Assembly (NCBI GenBank): GCA_947627935.1
Contig: CANQXY010000007.1
Coordinates: 1 to 58,231, forward strand
DNA length: 58,231 bases
Origin: an uncultured Clostridia bacterium
GTDB lineage: Bacteria > Bacillota > Clostridia > TANB77 > CAG-508
Reading direction: 5' to 3'
A program made the translations under genes and the position numbers. Below the pieces are notes generated by a model. That model was not told the DNA's origin, searched no databases, and saw only the letters and a program-made list of their open reading frames with translations. Position 1 is the first letter of the stretch, and the number at the start of each line of letters is the position of its first letter. This document shows positions 45,788 to 54,714 of the stretch, one piece after another.

Positions 45788-47131
45788 GTGATAGATAAAC
45801 CAAGAGAGATTGCGTTAAAAACATTATATAAAATTGAAAATGAAGGAACATATTCTAATTTAGCTTTAGATGAATTAATAAAACAAAATAAAAACAGTTT
45901 AGACGAAAGAGATATTGGATTTATTTCAGAGATTGTGTATGGAACTATTTCTTGGAAATTAACAATAGATGAATTAATAAAAAAATATTCAAATATAAAA
46001 ATGAAAAAAATATCTTTATGGATTTTAAACATACTAAGATTAGGAATATATCAAATAATATTTCTAGATAAAATTCCTAAATCAGCAGCTGTAAATGAAA
46101 GTGTAAATTTAGCTAAAAGATATGGACATAAAGGAAGTAGTAATTTTGTAAATGCAATACTTAGAAAAGTAAATAAAGAAGATATAGAAGAATTTAAAAA
46201 CATTAAAGATCCAGTAGAAAGAATTTCAAAAACAACTTCAACACCTAAATGGATTATAGAAGAACTATTATTAGAAAAAAATGAAAAAGAAGTACAAGAA
46301 ATTTGTACAAGCTTCAATATAAAACCTAAAATAACAATTAGAGTAAATACATTAAAAACAACAAAACAAGAGTTAAAAGAAAAATTAAATCAAAAAAATA
46401 TAAAATATGAAGATGGAGACTTAGAAAATTTTCTTATTTTAGATGGACTTAAAAATATAGAAAAATTAGATTTATTTAAAAATGGATATTTTACTATTCA
46501 AGATGAATCAGCAGGACTTGCATCTATTGTATTAAATCCAAAAGAAAATGAGAAAGTTTTAGATAGTTGTAGTGCTCCAGGTGGAAAAACTACTCATATA
46601 GCAGAGCTTATGAAAAATAAAGGGGAAATTAGTGCTTGGGACATATATGATCATAGAATAGAGTTAATAAAACAAAATGCGAAAAGATTAGATATAAAAA
46701 TAATCGAAACAAAAATTAAAGATGCAACAATTTTTGATGAAAAATATTTAGAAAAATTTGATAAAATTTTGTTAGATGTACCATGTTTAGGAATCGGTGT
46801 AATAAAGAGGAAACCTGACATAAAATGGCAACGAGAAAAAGAAAATTTAGATGAAATTACTAAAATACAAATGAAGATTATAGAAAATTGCTCAAAATAT
46901 TTAAAAAAAGGAGGACAATTGGTATATTCTACATGTAGTATTATGCAAAAGGAAAACCAAAATATTATTGATGAGTTTTTAAATAAAAATCCAAATTTTG
47001 AAATATGTGATTATAGTAAAATTAAAAATTCTAAGATAGATAAATATTTAGTAGATAGAAAATATATAAAAATATATCCTAACAATATAAATGATGGCTT
47101 TTTTATATGCAAATTATACAAAAAAAATTAA
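45788..47131 (+). CDS. rsmB: 16S rRNA (cytosine-967-C5) methyltransferase
   Basis: RsmB methylates C967 of 16S rRNA using SAM. The 447-residue protein has an N-terminal NusB-like RNA-binding domain (about 1-130, with PREIALKTLYKIENEG and RDIGFISEIVYG) and a Rossmann methyltransferase domain with LDSCSAPGGKTTHIAE (about 258), DVPCLGIGVIKRKPDIKW and the catalytic TCS in LVYSTCSIM (about 380). A GTG start at 45788 has TTGGAGG 8 bases upstream and suits the family N-terminus; the ATG nine codons earlier overlaps that site. It is divergent from the spoVA operon. Confidence 0.95.
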   Translation: MIDKPREIALKTLYKIENEGTYSNLALDELIKQNKNSLDERDIGFISEIVYGTISWKLTIDELIKKYSNIKMKKISLWILNILRLGIYQIIFLDKIPKSAAVNESVNLAKRYGHKGSSNFVNAILRKVNKEDIEEFKNIKDPVERISKTTSTPKWIIEELLLEKNEKEVQEICTSFNIKPKITIRVNTLKTTKQELKEKLNQKNIKYEDGDLENFLILDGLKNIEKLDLFKNGYFTIQDESAGLASIVLNPKENEKVLDSCSAPGGKTTHIAELMKNKGEISAWDIYDHRIELIKQNAKRLDIKIIETKIKDATIFDEKYLEKFDKILLDVPCLGIGVIKRKPDIKWQREKENLDEITKIQMKIIENCSKYLKKGGQLVYSTCSIMQKENQNIIDEFLNKNPNFEICDYSKIKNSKIDKYLVDRKYIKIYPNNINDGFFICKLYKKN

Positions 47132-47333
47132 ATATTACAATTACATTACATTTTCTTTACAGTTTAGTTAAATGTATTGACTTTTAAGTAAATAAATATA
47201 AAATTATAGCAGACAAAAGTTATGAAAATTTTACAAAAATATGAAAAAAGAGACAAAATATAAAGTAAATTCAAGTATTGTTTTAAAACTTTTGTTAATG
47301 ATATTAATATAAAAACTGTAAAAGGAGAAGATA

Positions 47334-48956
47334 ATGGCTGAGTGTCTAGGATTATATATAGAAGAGAATATAATTAAATATGCCAAAGTTTCAAAAGAAC
47401 GTGATAATATTAAAGTTGAATCTTTTGGAATTAAATTTTATGAAAATTTAGCTGAAGCAATAAATCAAGTTATAGAAGAGACATATAGCTACAAGACTCC
47501 TATAAGTATAAACTTATCAGATGAAATGTATAATTACTTTAATATGTTTTCTTTATTATCTAAAAAAGATTTACAAAAAGCAATAGAAGTAGAATTTGAG
47601 TCTTATTGTACAGAAAAAGGATACAATCCAAATGTTTTTGAAACTAGATATGCTTTAGTAAATAACATAGAAGATGATGAAAAGATAAAAGTAATTCACG
47701 TTTCTGCAAACAAAATGGAAATAAATAAAAAGCTACAAGATTTTTCAAAATATAGACTAACAACTATTTCACCTATATCTATGGCTATTTCTAATATAGC
47801 TGATGTACAACCTAAACAAAATGCAATAATAGTTAATATAGAAGATAAAACAAGAATCACAACTATAATGGATGAGAAAATTTATAGTGTTGAAACTATA
47901 GATGAAGGTAGTGAAGAAATTTTAAGAAAGATAAATTTAAAAGAAAATTCTTTCTCTAAAACTTATGAAATTTGTAAAAATACAACTATATATACAGCTG
48001 AAGGAAAAGAATTAGGAGAAGATACACAAGGACATTTAGAAGATATAATGCCTACATTATATAATATAGTTGGAAAAGTACAAAAAATTATTAATGAAAA
48101 TGTAGAAAGAATAGATGTAGTGTATATTACAGGTACAGCTGCTATAATAAACAATATTGATTTATATTTCCAAGAATATTTATCTGAAGTTAAATGTGAA
48201 ATTTTAAAACCTTACTTTTTGAAAAAATTAATTAAAGAAACAAATATAAAAGATTATATAGAAGTTAACTCAGCAATAGCTTTAGGATTACAAGGACTTG
48301 GCCAAGGCGTTGAAGGAATGAACTTTAAGAAAAATACACTTACAGATAAAATAAACAATTTAACTTCAAAAAAGGAAAATCCAAAAGATAAAGGAAAACC
48401 AAAAAAGAAGAGTAGAATCCAACTTAACTTTGACTTTAGTCAAAAATTAGATGGTGTTGAATATAACCTTCTTAGAACTGCAATTGGAATTATTATATTT
48501 ATATTTGCATTTGCTGGATTTTCAAGTTTACTATGTAATCAAATTGAAAACAAGCAAAATGAAGTAACAACTTTAATTGCTAATACGAATTCACAAATAA
48601 GTCTTGTAAAAAATGATACAAGTGAAATAAAGAAAAGAAAAAATGAATATACAACTTTAATTCAAAACTTACAAGAATTATCTGATAGATTAAATGATAG
48701 AAACAGAAACAGAAATGCAATACCAAATTTATTATATGAAATTATGTCGATAATTCCAAAAGATGTACAAATTACATCTATATCAAATGAAAGCAATAGA
48801 CATATTGTTATAACCACAGAAGCTGAAAAATATGAACAAATAGGATATTTTAAAGCAAAAATATCAACAGCAGGAATTTTAACAGATGTAATATCAAATA
48901 GTGGTGTTAAACAAGATGAAATTATTAAAGTTACAATAGAAGGAGATTTGCCATGA
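47334..48956 (+). CDS. pilM: Fused PilM-PilN type IV pilus assembly protein
   Basis: A 540-residue protein combining two inner-membrane pilus platform proteins. Residues 1-330 form an actin-like PilM ATPase domain (GLYIEENIIKYAKV at the start, VYITGTAAIINNIDLYF late, INSAIALGLQGLG). A Lys-rich linker follows, then residues 375-540 are PilN-like, with one membrane span (GIIIFIFAFAGFSSLL, about 383-402), a coiled coil (about 405-450) and a C-terminal ferredoxin-like domain (LLYEIMSIIPKDVQITSIS). Normally PilM and PilN are separate. It is the first gene of the pilus operon. AAGGAGAAG precedes the ATG. The stop overlaps the pilO start by 4 bases. Confidence 0.85.
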   Translation: MAECLGLYIEENIIKYAKVSKERDNIKVESFGIKFYENLAEAINQVIEETYSYKTPISINLSDEMYNYFNMFSLLSKKDLQKAIEVEFESYCTEKGYNPNVFETRYALVNNIEDDEKIKVIHVSANKMEINKKLQDFSKYRLTTISPISMAISNIADVQPKQNAIIVNIEDKTRITTIMDEKIYSVETIDEGSEEILRKINLKENSFSKTYEICKNTTIYTAEGKELGEDTQGHLEDIMPTLYNIVGKVQKIINENVERIDVVYITGTAAIINNIDLYFQEYLSEVKCEILKPYFLKKLIKETNIKDYIEVNSAIALGLQGLGQGVEGMNFKKNTLTDKINNLTSKKENPKDKGKPKKKSRIQLNFDFSQKLDGVEYNLLRTAIGIIIFIFAFAGFSSLLCNQIENKQNEVTTLIANTNSQISLVKNDTSEIKKRKNEYTTLIQNLQELSDRLNDRNRNRNAIPNLLYEIMSIIPKDVQITSISNESNRHIVITTEAEKYEQIGYFKAKISTAGILTDVISNSGVKQDEIIKVTIEGDLP

Positions 48957-49723
48957 GAAAATTATTAATATCTGTTTTGATAATTATATTATTAGTAATA
49001 GCTATATATATGTGCTATAGTGGAATAACTTTATTAAGATTTAGAGTTTCTGGTATAAAAGAAATAGAACAATTTAACGATGAATTAGATGGTCAAATTT
49101 TAGTTGCATCAAAATTAGTAAGTAATGATTATCCAACAGAACTATCAAATTTAAGTAAAAGTTTAAAAGAATTAAAGACAGAAAAAGAAAATTACAACAA
49201 TTTAGTAAATATAAGTACAGATGAACAAGTTGAAAATGCTACTAAGTTCGAAAAATATGATATAGAATTTTTATGGACTAAAATAGGTAACCACGCTAAA
49301 AAAGAAGGCGTTACTATGAAAATGGATCTTAGTGCTAGCAATATTGGTACAAAAGGTATGTATAATTTAAATTTCACAGTTAAAGGACAATATTTAGGTA
49401 TAGCAGATTTTATCCATGACATAGAAAATGATTCTAGATTAGGATTTAAAATAGAAAACTTTAAATTATTACCAGGAGAAAGCGAAAGCAAAGAAGGAGA
49501 AAAAGATACAAACACATTAGTTGGAACGTTTATTTGTAAAGATATTAGCATTAATATAGATGCTGCAAATGTAAATTATCAGACACAACAGCAACCTCAA
49601 CCAGATGATGATGTAGATGTAGATACAAATACAAATACAACAAATAGTACAAATAGTACAAATACAACAAATACTGATGCTACAAATAATAGTAATACAA
49701 ATTCAACAAACACTGTTGAATAG
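48953..49723 (+). CDS. pilO: PilO-like type IV pilus platform protein
   Basis: A 256-residue protein with an N-terminal membrane span (LLISVLIIILLVIAIYMCY), a coiled-coil stretch (about 60-85, LSNLSKSLKELKTEKENY) and a PilO/GspM-type periplasmic-side domain (about 95-195, LWTKIGNHAKKEGVTMKMD and YLGIADFIHDIENDSRL). The tail from about residue 215 is low-complexity Asn/Thr repeats. Its ATG overlaps the pilM stop (ATGA), indicating coupled translation. Together with the PilN part of the previous gene it would form the PilNO dimer. Confidence 0.8.
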   Translation: MRKLLISVLIIILLVIAIYMCYSGITLLRFRVSGIKEIEQFNDELDGQILVASKLVSNDYPTELSNLSKSLKELKTEKENYNNLVNISTDEQVENATKFEKYDIEFLWTKIGNHAKKEGVTMKMDLSASNIGTKGMYNLNFTVKGQYLGIADFIHDIENDSRLGFKIENFKLLPGESESKEGEKDTNTLVGTFICKDISINIDAANVNYQTQQQPQPDDDVDVDTNTNTTNSTNSTNTTNTDATNNSNTNSTNTVE

Positions 49724-49736
49724 AAAGGAAGATAAA

Positions 49737-50225
49737 ATGGCTAAAACAATTATAAGAGAAACAATAATTATATTATTATTGTGTTTGGCAATAATATTAG
49801 TATTAGGTGTAGTTTTATATAATTATGTGCCTACAAATAAAATAGTGCCATCAGAAGTTTCATACACTCAAACAGAAGAAGTAAATAAAGCCATTAAAGA
49901 ATCTGTTTCTGCTGATAATACACAAGTAATATTGTCATATGAAATAGATGAAACAGATTTGGATAATTATGAAAAGAATAGAGCTTATCAACCAGGAAAA
50001 ACAAATCCATTTTCTTCAATAAAAGAAGATACAGATAGTGGAGAAAGCAGCAATAGTGGAAGTAGTAATAGTGAAAGCAATAATAGCGGAAGCAGTAATA
50101 GTGGAAACAGTGATAAACAAAATAGCTCTACGAAAGATAATACAGAAAATACAAATGACAATAATTCTAAAGAAGATAAATCAAATGAAAATGGAACACT
50201 ATTTCCTGATAAAGGGACAAAATAG
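49737..50225 (+). CDS. Membrane-anchored pilus operon protein, PilP-like NPF motif, Ser/Asn-rich tail
   Basis: A 162-residue protein with an N-terminal membrane span (IIILLLCLAIILVLGVVLY), a short globular part, a GKTNPFSS segment at about residue 90 and a long low-complexity tail of Ser, Asn, Gly and Asp. PilP of Gram-negative pili carries an RNPF motif after its membrane anchor, so this may be a reduced PilP equivalent. The ATG at 49737 has AAAGGAAG upstream. It lies between pilO and the pilin pair. With no outer membrane, the classic PilP-PilQ role does not apply. Confidence 0.5.
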   Translation: MAKTIIRETIIILLLCLAIILVLGVVLYNYVPTNKIVPSEVSYTQTEEVNKAIKESVSADNTQVILSYEIDETDLDNYEKNRAYQPGKTNPFSSIKEDTDSGESSNSGSSNSESNNSGSSNSGNSDKQNSSTKDNTENTNDNNSKEDKSNENGTLFPDKGTK

Positions 50226-50264
50226 TTAGTAAAAAAGGATGTAAAAATTAATTTAAGGTTAGGT

Positions 50265-50286
50265 TATATTTATTTAAATAAATATA
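50265..50286. promoter_or_regulatory. Perfect 22-base palindrome upstream of pilA1
   Basis: TATATTTATTT is followed directly by its reverse complement AAATAAATATA. It lies 33 bases before the first pilin ATG. It could be an operator or a 5' mRNA stem that protects a highly expressed pilin transcript. In such AT-rich DNA chance cannot be excluded. Confidence 0.35.
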
Positions 50287-50319
50287 TACAAAAGAAAATT
50301 TTTAAAAGGAGGGAAATTT

Positions 50320-50742
50320 ATGTTAAAAGAACAAAAAGGTATTACATTAGTTGCTTTAGTAATAACAATAATTGTGTTATTAATATTAGCAGGTGTATCA
50401 ATAGCAATGCTTACAGGTGAAAACGGAATATTAAAAAGATCAACAGAAGCTGCTGCTGAATCACTAATAGCAGAAGATAAAGAAGCTGCTGCGTTAGATT
50501 TAAATGCTGCATATACAGCATATATGCAAGCTAAATATGTAGACACACCAGATTCAGAATTAGGTACTTTTTCAGCATGGTTAACTACTAATTCAGGAAC
50601 TTACATGCAAGACAGTGAACACTACTCATATGAAGCCGGAGTAATAACAACAAAACATGAAAACAAAGATGGAAAAACAGAATCAGCTACAGTTGATGCT
50701 AATGGTGGAATTACTTCTGCTGGATGGAACGTAGCAGAATAA
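50320..50742 (+). CDS. Type IV major pilin, copy 1
   Basis: A 140-residue class III-type prepilin with a six-residue positive leader, cleavage after Gly in KGITLVALVITI, and the hydrophobic helix to about residue 30. The mature helix runs through NGILKRSTEAAAESLIAEDKEAAALDLNAAYTAYM, followed by a small variable C-domain (from about 68). Glu5 of most type IV pilins is absent. GGAGGGA precedes the ATG. The first 136 bases are identical to copy 2, 449 bases downstream. One of the pair is presumably the main fibre subunit. Confidence 0.85.
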   Translation: MLKEQKGITLVALVITIIVLLILAGVSIAMLTGENGILKRSTEAAAESLIAEDKEAAALDLNAAYTAYMQAKYVDTPDSELGTFSAWLTTNSGTYMQDSEHYSYEAGVITTKHENKDGKTESATVDANGGITSAGWNVAE

Positions 50743-50904
50743 TATAAAAATAATTAGGAGGAAAAATTATGTTAAAAGAACAAAAAGGTATTACATTAGT
50801 TGCTTTAGTAATAACAATAATTGTGTTATTAATATTAGCAGGTGTATCAATAGCAATGCTTACAGGTGAAAACGGAATATTAAAAAGATCAACAGAAGCT
50901 GCTG
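50320..50904 (+). repeat. Direct repeat: 136 identical bases shared by the two pilin genes
   Basis: Bases 50320-50455 and 50769-50904 are identical, with the first mismatch at 50456/50905 (C versus A). Similarity continues to about 50540. The identity includes synonymous positions, so recent duplication or conversion is likely. Confidence 0.9.
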
Positions 50905-51188
50905 ATGAATCAAAAATAGCAGAAGATAGAGAAGCTGCTGCATTAGATTTAAATGCTGCATATACAGCATACATGCAAGAAAAATATGTAGATAATAAAA
51001 CAGTAGGAGATTTTAAAACATGGTTAAATGGAAAAACAGATGAATTTATGAAAGATACTACACATTACACATATGAAGAAGGAAAAATAACAACAAAAAA
51101 TAAAAATAAAGAAGGAAAACAAGAAGAAGCTAATGTACAAAATAATGGTGGTATAGATGAGTGGCAAGTAGTAAGTGCTGGTGCTTAA
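50769..51188 (+). CDS. Type IV major pilin, copy 2
   Basis: A 139-residue prepilin nearly identical to copy 1 over the leader and first helix (45 of 45 residues), then diverging: the C-domain (about 70-139) has KTVGDFKTWLNGKTDEFMKD in place of the copy 1 loop but keeps the HYTYEEGKITTK motif. TTAGGAGGA precedes the ATG. It is followed by a 26-base inverted repeat. The shared 136-base start and divergent end suggest duplication with later gene conversion or selection. Confidence 0.85.
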   Translation: MLKEQKGITLVALVITIIVLLILAGVSIAMLTGENGILKRSTEAADESKIAEDREAAALDLNAAYTAYMQEKYVDNKTVGDFKTWLNGKTDEFMKDTTHYTYEEGKITTKNKNKEGKQEEANVQNNGGIDEWQVVSAGA

Positions 51189-51206
51189 TTCTATAAATTA
51201 ATATAA

Positions 51207-51234
51207 GGGCATATGCATATATATGTATATGCCT
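51207..51234 (+). terminator. Inverted repeat after the pilin pair
   Basis: GGCATATGCATA (51208-51219) pairs with TATGTATATGCC (51222-51233) with one mismatch. There is no strong T-run, so it may be a partial terminator or an mRNA end that allows high pilin and lower downstream expression. Confidence 0.45.
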
Positions 51235-51261
51235 AAATTTCTATAAAGGGTATGAAATATA

Positions 51262-52047
51262 ATGAATGTAATATTATATATAATGATATTTTTAATTGGA
51301 ATAATGTTTGGTAGCTTTTATACCTTAGCAACATATAGAATACCAAAGAAACAAGATATAACACACACACATAGTTATTGCCCTAATTGTAATGCAAAAT
51401 TAGGTTTTTTTGAGTTGATTCCAATTTTAAGTTATATATTTTTAGGAGGAAAGTGTAAACATTGTAAACAAAAAATAAGTCCTAGATATATAATTTTTGA
51501 AGTAATATCAGGAATTACATTTTTATTATTTGCTATAGCCTTAAATTTAAATATAAATAGTAGTGTTATGAATTTTATATATTTTATATTTATTTGTTTA
51601 TATTTAACATTTATATTTTTAATAGGTGGAATTGACAAAGAAAAAAAATATATTGAAAAATCAGTACTACTATATGGAGCTGTAATATCTATTTTATATA
51701 TGATATATCTATATGTAATAGAGCATAGTAGTATATATAGATATATTATATATCTAATATTATTCTTAGTATTTTATATAATAGAGCACTTTTTACAAAA
51801 GAAATGGTCATATACAAATTGTATATTAATGTTACTTTCTATCATGGTAATTTTTACAGGAGAATATGTTGTAATAAATACAATAATTATAACTTTACTT
51901 GCAATTAGTATATGTTTATTAATTAATAAGTTTAAAAACAGAAAAAATAATAAAATTGAAACAAAAATCAATGATATTCCTTTTGGATACTTCTTAACTA
52001 TTTCAAACATTATTATGTTTTTATTAATAACATTTATAATTTCTTAA
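51262..52047 (+). CDS. pilD: Prepilin peptidase, atypical (second catalytic Asp replaced)
   Basis: A 261-residue membrane protein of the A24 family that should cleave prepilin leaders. It has the N-terminal membrane start FLIGIMFGSFYTLATYRIPK, the zinc tetracysteine CPNC (about 44) and CKHC (about 69), and about seven spans. The first catalytic aspartate is present in GGIDKEKKYI (Asp125). The second motif, GxGD, is not found; its place seems taken by FTGEYVV with Glu201. The C-terminal IPFGYFL segment of the family is present. Activity may therefore rely on Glu, or on another peptidase elsewhere. AAAGGGT precedes the ATG. Confidence 0.82.
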   Translation: MNVILYIMIFLIGIMFGSFYTLATYRIPKKQDITHTHSYCPNCNAKLGFFELIPILSYIFLGGKCKHCKQKISPRYIIFEVISGITFLLFAIALNLNINSSVMNFIYFIFICLYLTFIFLIGGIDKEKKYIEKSVLLYGAVISILYMIYLYVIEHSSIYRYIIYLILFLVFYIIEHFLQKKWSYTNCILMLLSIMVIFTGEYVVINTIIITLLAISICLLINKFKNRKNNKIETKINDIPFGYFLTISNIIMFLLITFIIS

Positions 52048-52064
52048 AATAAAAGGAGAATAAT

Positions 52065-52478
52065 ATGAATCTTAGAAAAAATGGTGGATTTACTGGAATA
52101 GATATATCAGTAGCATTAATTATTTTAATATTATCTGTTGGAACAATTACTACTATTATTTATAATTTTGAAGTACAATCAAAAGCTGTAGAAAGAAAAT
52201 CAGAAGCTTCATCAATGATAATAGATATATTAGAATATGCAAAAACGAGCAATTTTGAAGATGTAAATGAAGAGTATTTAAATCAATATAAAGATCAAAA
52301 CTATGCGGACAAGCAAGGATATAATATAACAATTAAGTGTATAAATGATGTAGATGAATTGAAAATTGAAAATAAAAGTGAAGATACAATAGCAAAGAAA
52401 GTAAATGTTAGTGTTAAATATTTAGTAGGAAAAAATGAACAAAATTTAGAAATATATACATGGATAGTAAATAATTAA
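52065..52478 (+). CDS. Minor prepilin-like protein (PilV/GspI-type position)
   Basis: A 137-residue prepilin-like protein: leader MNLRKNGG, cleavage site before FTGIDISVALIILILSVG. Position 5 of the mature helix is Asp, close to the usual Glu. The rest is a short alpha/beta domain (VERKSEASSMIIDILEYAKTS, then YNITIKC). It lies 17 bases after pilD and 10 before another minor pilin. Minor pilins of this kind prime pilus assembly. Confidence 0.75.
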   Translation: MNLRKNGGFTGIDISVALIILILSVGTITTIIYNFEVQSKAVERKSEASSMIIDILEYAKTSNFEDVNEEYLNQYKDQNYADKQGYNITIKCINDVDELKIENKSEDTIAKKVNVSVKYLVGKNEQNLEIYTWIVNN

Positions 52479-52488
52479 AGGAGTTATA

Positions 52489-52950
52489 ATGAAATCAGAA
52501 AAAGGTATAACCTTATCATCATTAATTATATATGTAATAGTAATGGTAGTTGTGGTAGGTATAATTGCTGTTATGACAAAATATTTTTATGGCAATATTA
52601 ATAAATTAGAAAACACTACAACTTCATTAGGGGAAACTACTAGATTAAATACATTTATTTCTGAAGAAATAAATAAATCCTCAAACCAAATAGCATATTG
52701 TTCAGAAGATGGTAGTTTTGTAGTATTTTATGATGATAACAATAAAGATGAAGAAAACGGTGAAAATGGATATACACAATATACATTTAAAAATGGATCA
52801 ATATATTTAAATAAAATCAAGATATGTAAAAATATAGAAGATTGTAAATTCGAAGATGTAAGTGATGAAAATAATTATAAATTAAAAATAACATTAACGA
52901 TTGATGGAAATGAGAGACAAACAACATATAAATTAAAATCTGCTAAATAA
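52489..52950 (+). CDS. Minor prepilin-like protein (PilW/GspJ-type position)
   Basis: A 153-residue prepilin-like protein with leader MKSEKG and helix ITLSSLIIYVIVMVVVVGIIAV, then a beta-rich domain with FVVFYDDN and GYTQYTFKNGSIYLNKIKIC. Position 5 is Ser. It follows the previous minor pilin by 10 bases and ends about 100 bases before pilB. The order of two minor pilins before the motor ATPase fits a complete Gram-positive pilus locus. Confidence 0.72.
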   Translation: MKSEKGITLSSLIIYVIVMVVVVGIIAVMTKYFYGNINKLENTTTSLGETTRLNTFISEEINKSSNQIAYCSEDGSFVVFYDDNNKDEENGENGYTQYTFKNGSIYLNKIKICKNIEDCKFEDVSDENNYKLKITLTIDGNERQTTYKLKSAK

Positions 52951-53052
52951 ATACAAAAATAGTAAATTTATGTAATTTGCAAAAAATCAACATTTAAGTA
53001 GAAAATTAAAGTATAATTAAATTAGAAATAAATATAGAAAGGAAGAAATAAT

Positions 53053-54690
53053 ATGGATGTAAGAAGAAGACAACCAATAGGAGTAGAATTAGTTAGAAGA
53101 GGGATTGTTAGCGAATCTGATATAGACCAAGCTTTAGAGTATCAAAGAAAGCATCCAACAATGAGATTAGGAGATATATTATATGTATTAAAAGTTTGTG
53201 ATCCAGAAACGTTAATAAGTGCTATAGGAGAAATATTAGGGGAAAAAGGTATTATATTAAAACCTTATGATTTAAAAGTTAATATTACAGATTATATATC
53301 TTTAGAAGTAGCTAAGAGTAACAAAGTTATACCATTTGAATTAGAAAATGGAAAGATAAAAGTTTGTTTTTCAGAAACTATAAATAATAAAAGTATGGAA
53401 ACTGTAAGATTGCTTATGTTAAATAAGGGATTAATAATGGAATCTTATATTACTTTTGAAAGTGACATACAAAAATATTTAAAATCTGCAGAAGGATCTG
53501 CATCAGAAAATTTAGAATTATCAAATCAAGGTAACTCTATTACTGAATTAATAGATAATATAATAAAAACAGGTATGGAAAAAAGAGCAAGTGATATTCA
53601 TATAGAGCCTATGGAAAATTTTGTTAGAATTAGATATAGAATAGACGGAGAATTATTTAATGCAGCTGAAGTTTCAAAAGATAAACAACTACAAATGATA
53701 GGAAGATTAAAAGCAATTTCTAATATGCATCAAGAAAAACAAGATTCACAAGATGGTAGAATTTTATTATATGAAGATTATAACATACGTGTATCTTCTC
53801 AAAAAAATGTATATGGAGAAAAATTTGTTTTAAGATTATTAAAAAAAGATTCAGATATAAAAAATATTTTTGAATTAGGATTTCCAGGAGAACAAGATAA
53901 ATTAAAAAGAAGTATTAATAAGAAAAATAGTATGACAATAATGGCTGCACCAACTGGAGAAGGTAAGACAACTACATTGTATAGTATTATCGATTATTTA
54001 AATAAACCAGAAATAAATATTACAACAATAGAAGATCCTGTTGAGATAAGAATTGATGGATTAAATCAAATAGAAATTGATAAAAAAATAACATTTTCAG
54101 AATCATTAAGAACAGTATTAAGACAAGATCCAGATATAATTTTAGTTGGAGAAATAAGAGATAAAGAAACAGCAGAAATAGCAGTACAAGCAGGACAAAC
54201 TGGACATTATGTATTGTCTACAATACATACAATAAACAGTGTAGAAGTTATAACAAGATTAAGAAAAATGGGATTATCAGATTATGATATTGCAAGTACA
54301 TTAGCTACTACAATTTCACAAAGATTAGTAAGAAAATTATGTCCTCATTGTAAAAAAGAAAGAAAATTCACAAAAGAAGAAATTGATATTATAAAAAAGA
54401 TAGGTAAACAATATAATAAAGAATTTGACTTAAAAGATGAAATTACTTATGATGCTATAGGTTGTAAAGAATGTAACAATACTGGATATCTTGACAGAAT
54501 GGGTATTTTTGAAATATTAGATATAACAGATGATATTAAAGAATTAATAATGAATGGTGCATCAAGTATAGAAATAAGAAGAAGAGCATTAGAAGAAAAT
54601 TATGAACCACTAATTATTGATGGAATTTCTAAAGTAATAGATGGAAAAACTAATTTAGCTGAACTAAATAAAAAATTATTAATATATTAA
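53053..54690 (+). CDS. pilB: Type IV pilus extension ATPase
   Basis: PilB powers pilin polymerisation. The 545-residue protein has an N-terminal MshEN/GspE-N domain (about 1-150, with LVRRGIVSESDIDQALEYQ), then the hexameric ATPase: RASDIHIEP (about 178), Walker A APTGEGKTTT (about 299), Asp box TIEDPVE, Walker B ILVGEIRDKETA and the His box STIHTINS. A zinc tetracysteine is visible as CPHC (about 433) and CKEC (about 475). It is intact, unlike the following pilT. GAAAGGAAG precedes the ATG. Confidence 0.95.
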   Translation: MDVRRRQPIGVELVRRGIVSESDIDQALEYQRKHPTMRLGDILYVLKVCDPETLISAIGEILGEKGIILKPYDLKVNITDYISLEVAKSNKVIPFELENGKIKVCFSETINNKSMETVRLLMLNKGLIMESYITFESDIQKYLKSAEGSASENLELSNQGNSITELIDNIIKTGMEKRASDIHIEPMENFVRIRYRIDGELFNAAEVSKDKQLQMIGRLKAISNMHQEKQDSQDGRILLYEDYNIRVSSQKNVYGEKFVLRLLKKDSDIKNIFELGFPGEQDKLKRSINKKNSMTIMAAPTGEGKTTTLYSIIDYLNKPEINITTIEDPVEIRIDGLNQIEIDKKITFSESLRTVLRQDPDIILVGEIRDKETAEIAVQAGQTGHYVLSTIHTINSVEVITRLRKMGLSDYDIASTLATTISQRLVRKLCPHCKKERKFTKEEIDIIKKIGKQYNKEFDLKDEITYDAIGCKECNNTGYLDRMGIFEILDITDDIKELIMNGASSIEIRRRALEENYEPLIIDGISKVIDGKTNLAELNKKLLIY

Positions 54691-54714
54691 AATATTTTAT
54701 ACGGAGGAAGAAAC

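Noticed and set aside
45646..46032. 128-residue minus-strand frame between the dodecin gene and rsmB
   Set aside because: It mostly overlaps the rsmB start antisense; Phe/Ile/Leu-rich shadow composition.
47177..47205. Promoter TTGACT upstream of pilM
   Set aside because: No good -10 hexamer at 16-18 bases spacing; the TATAAA present is only 14 bases away.
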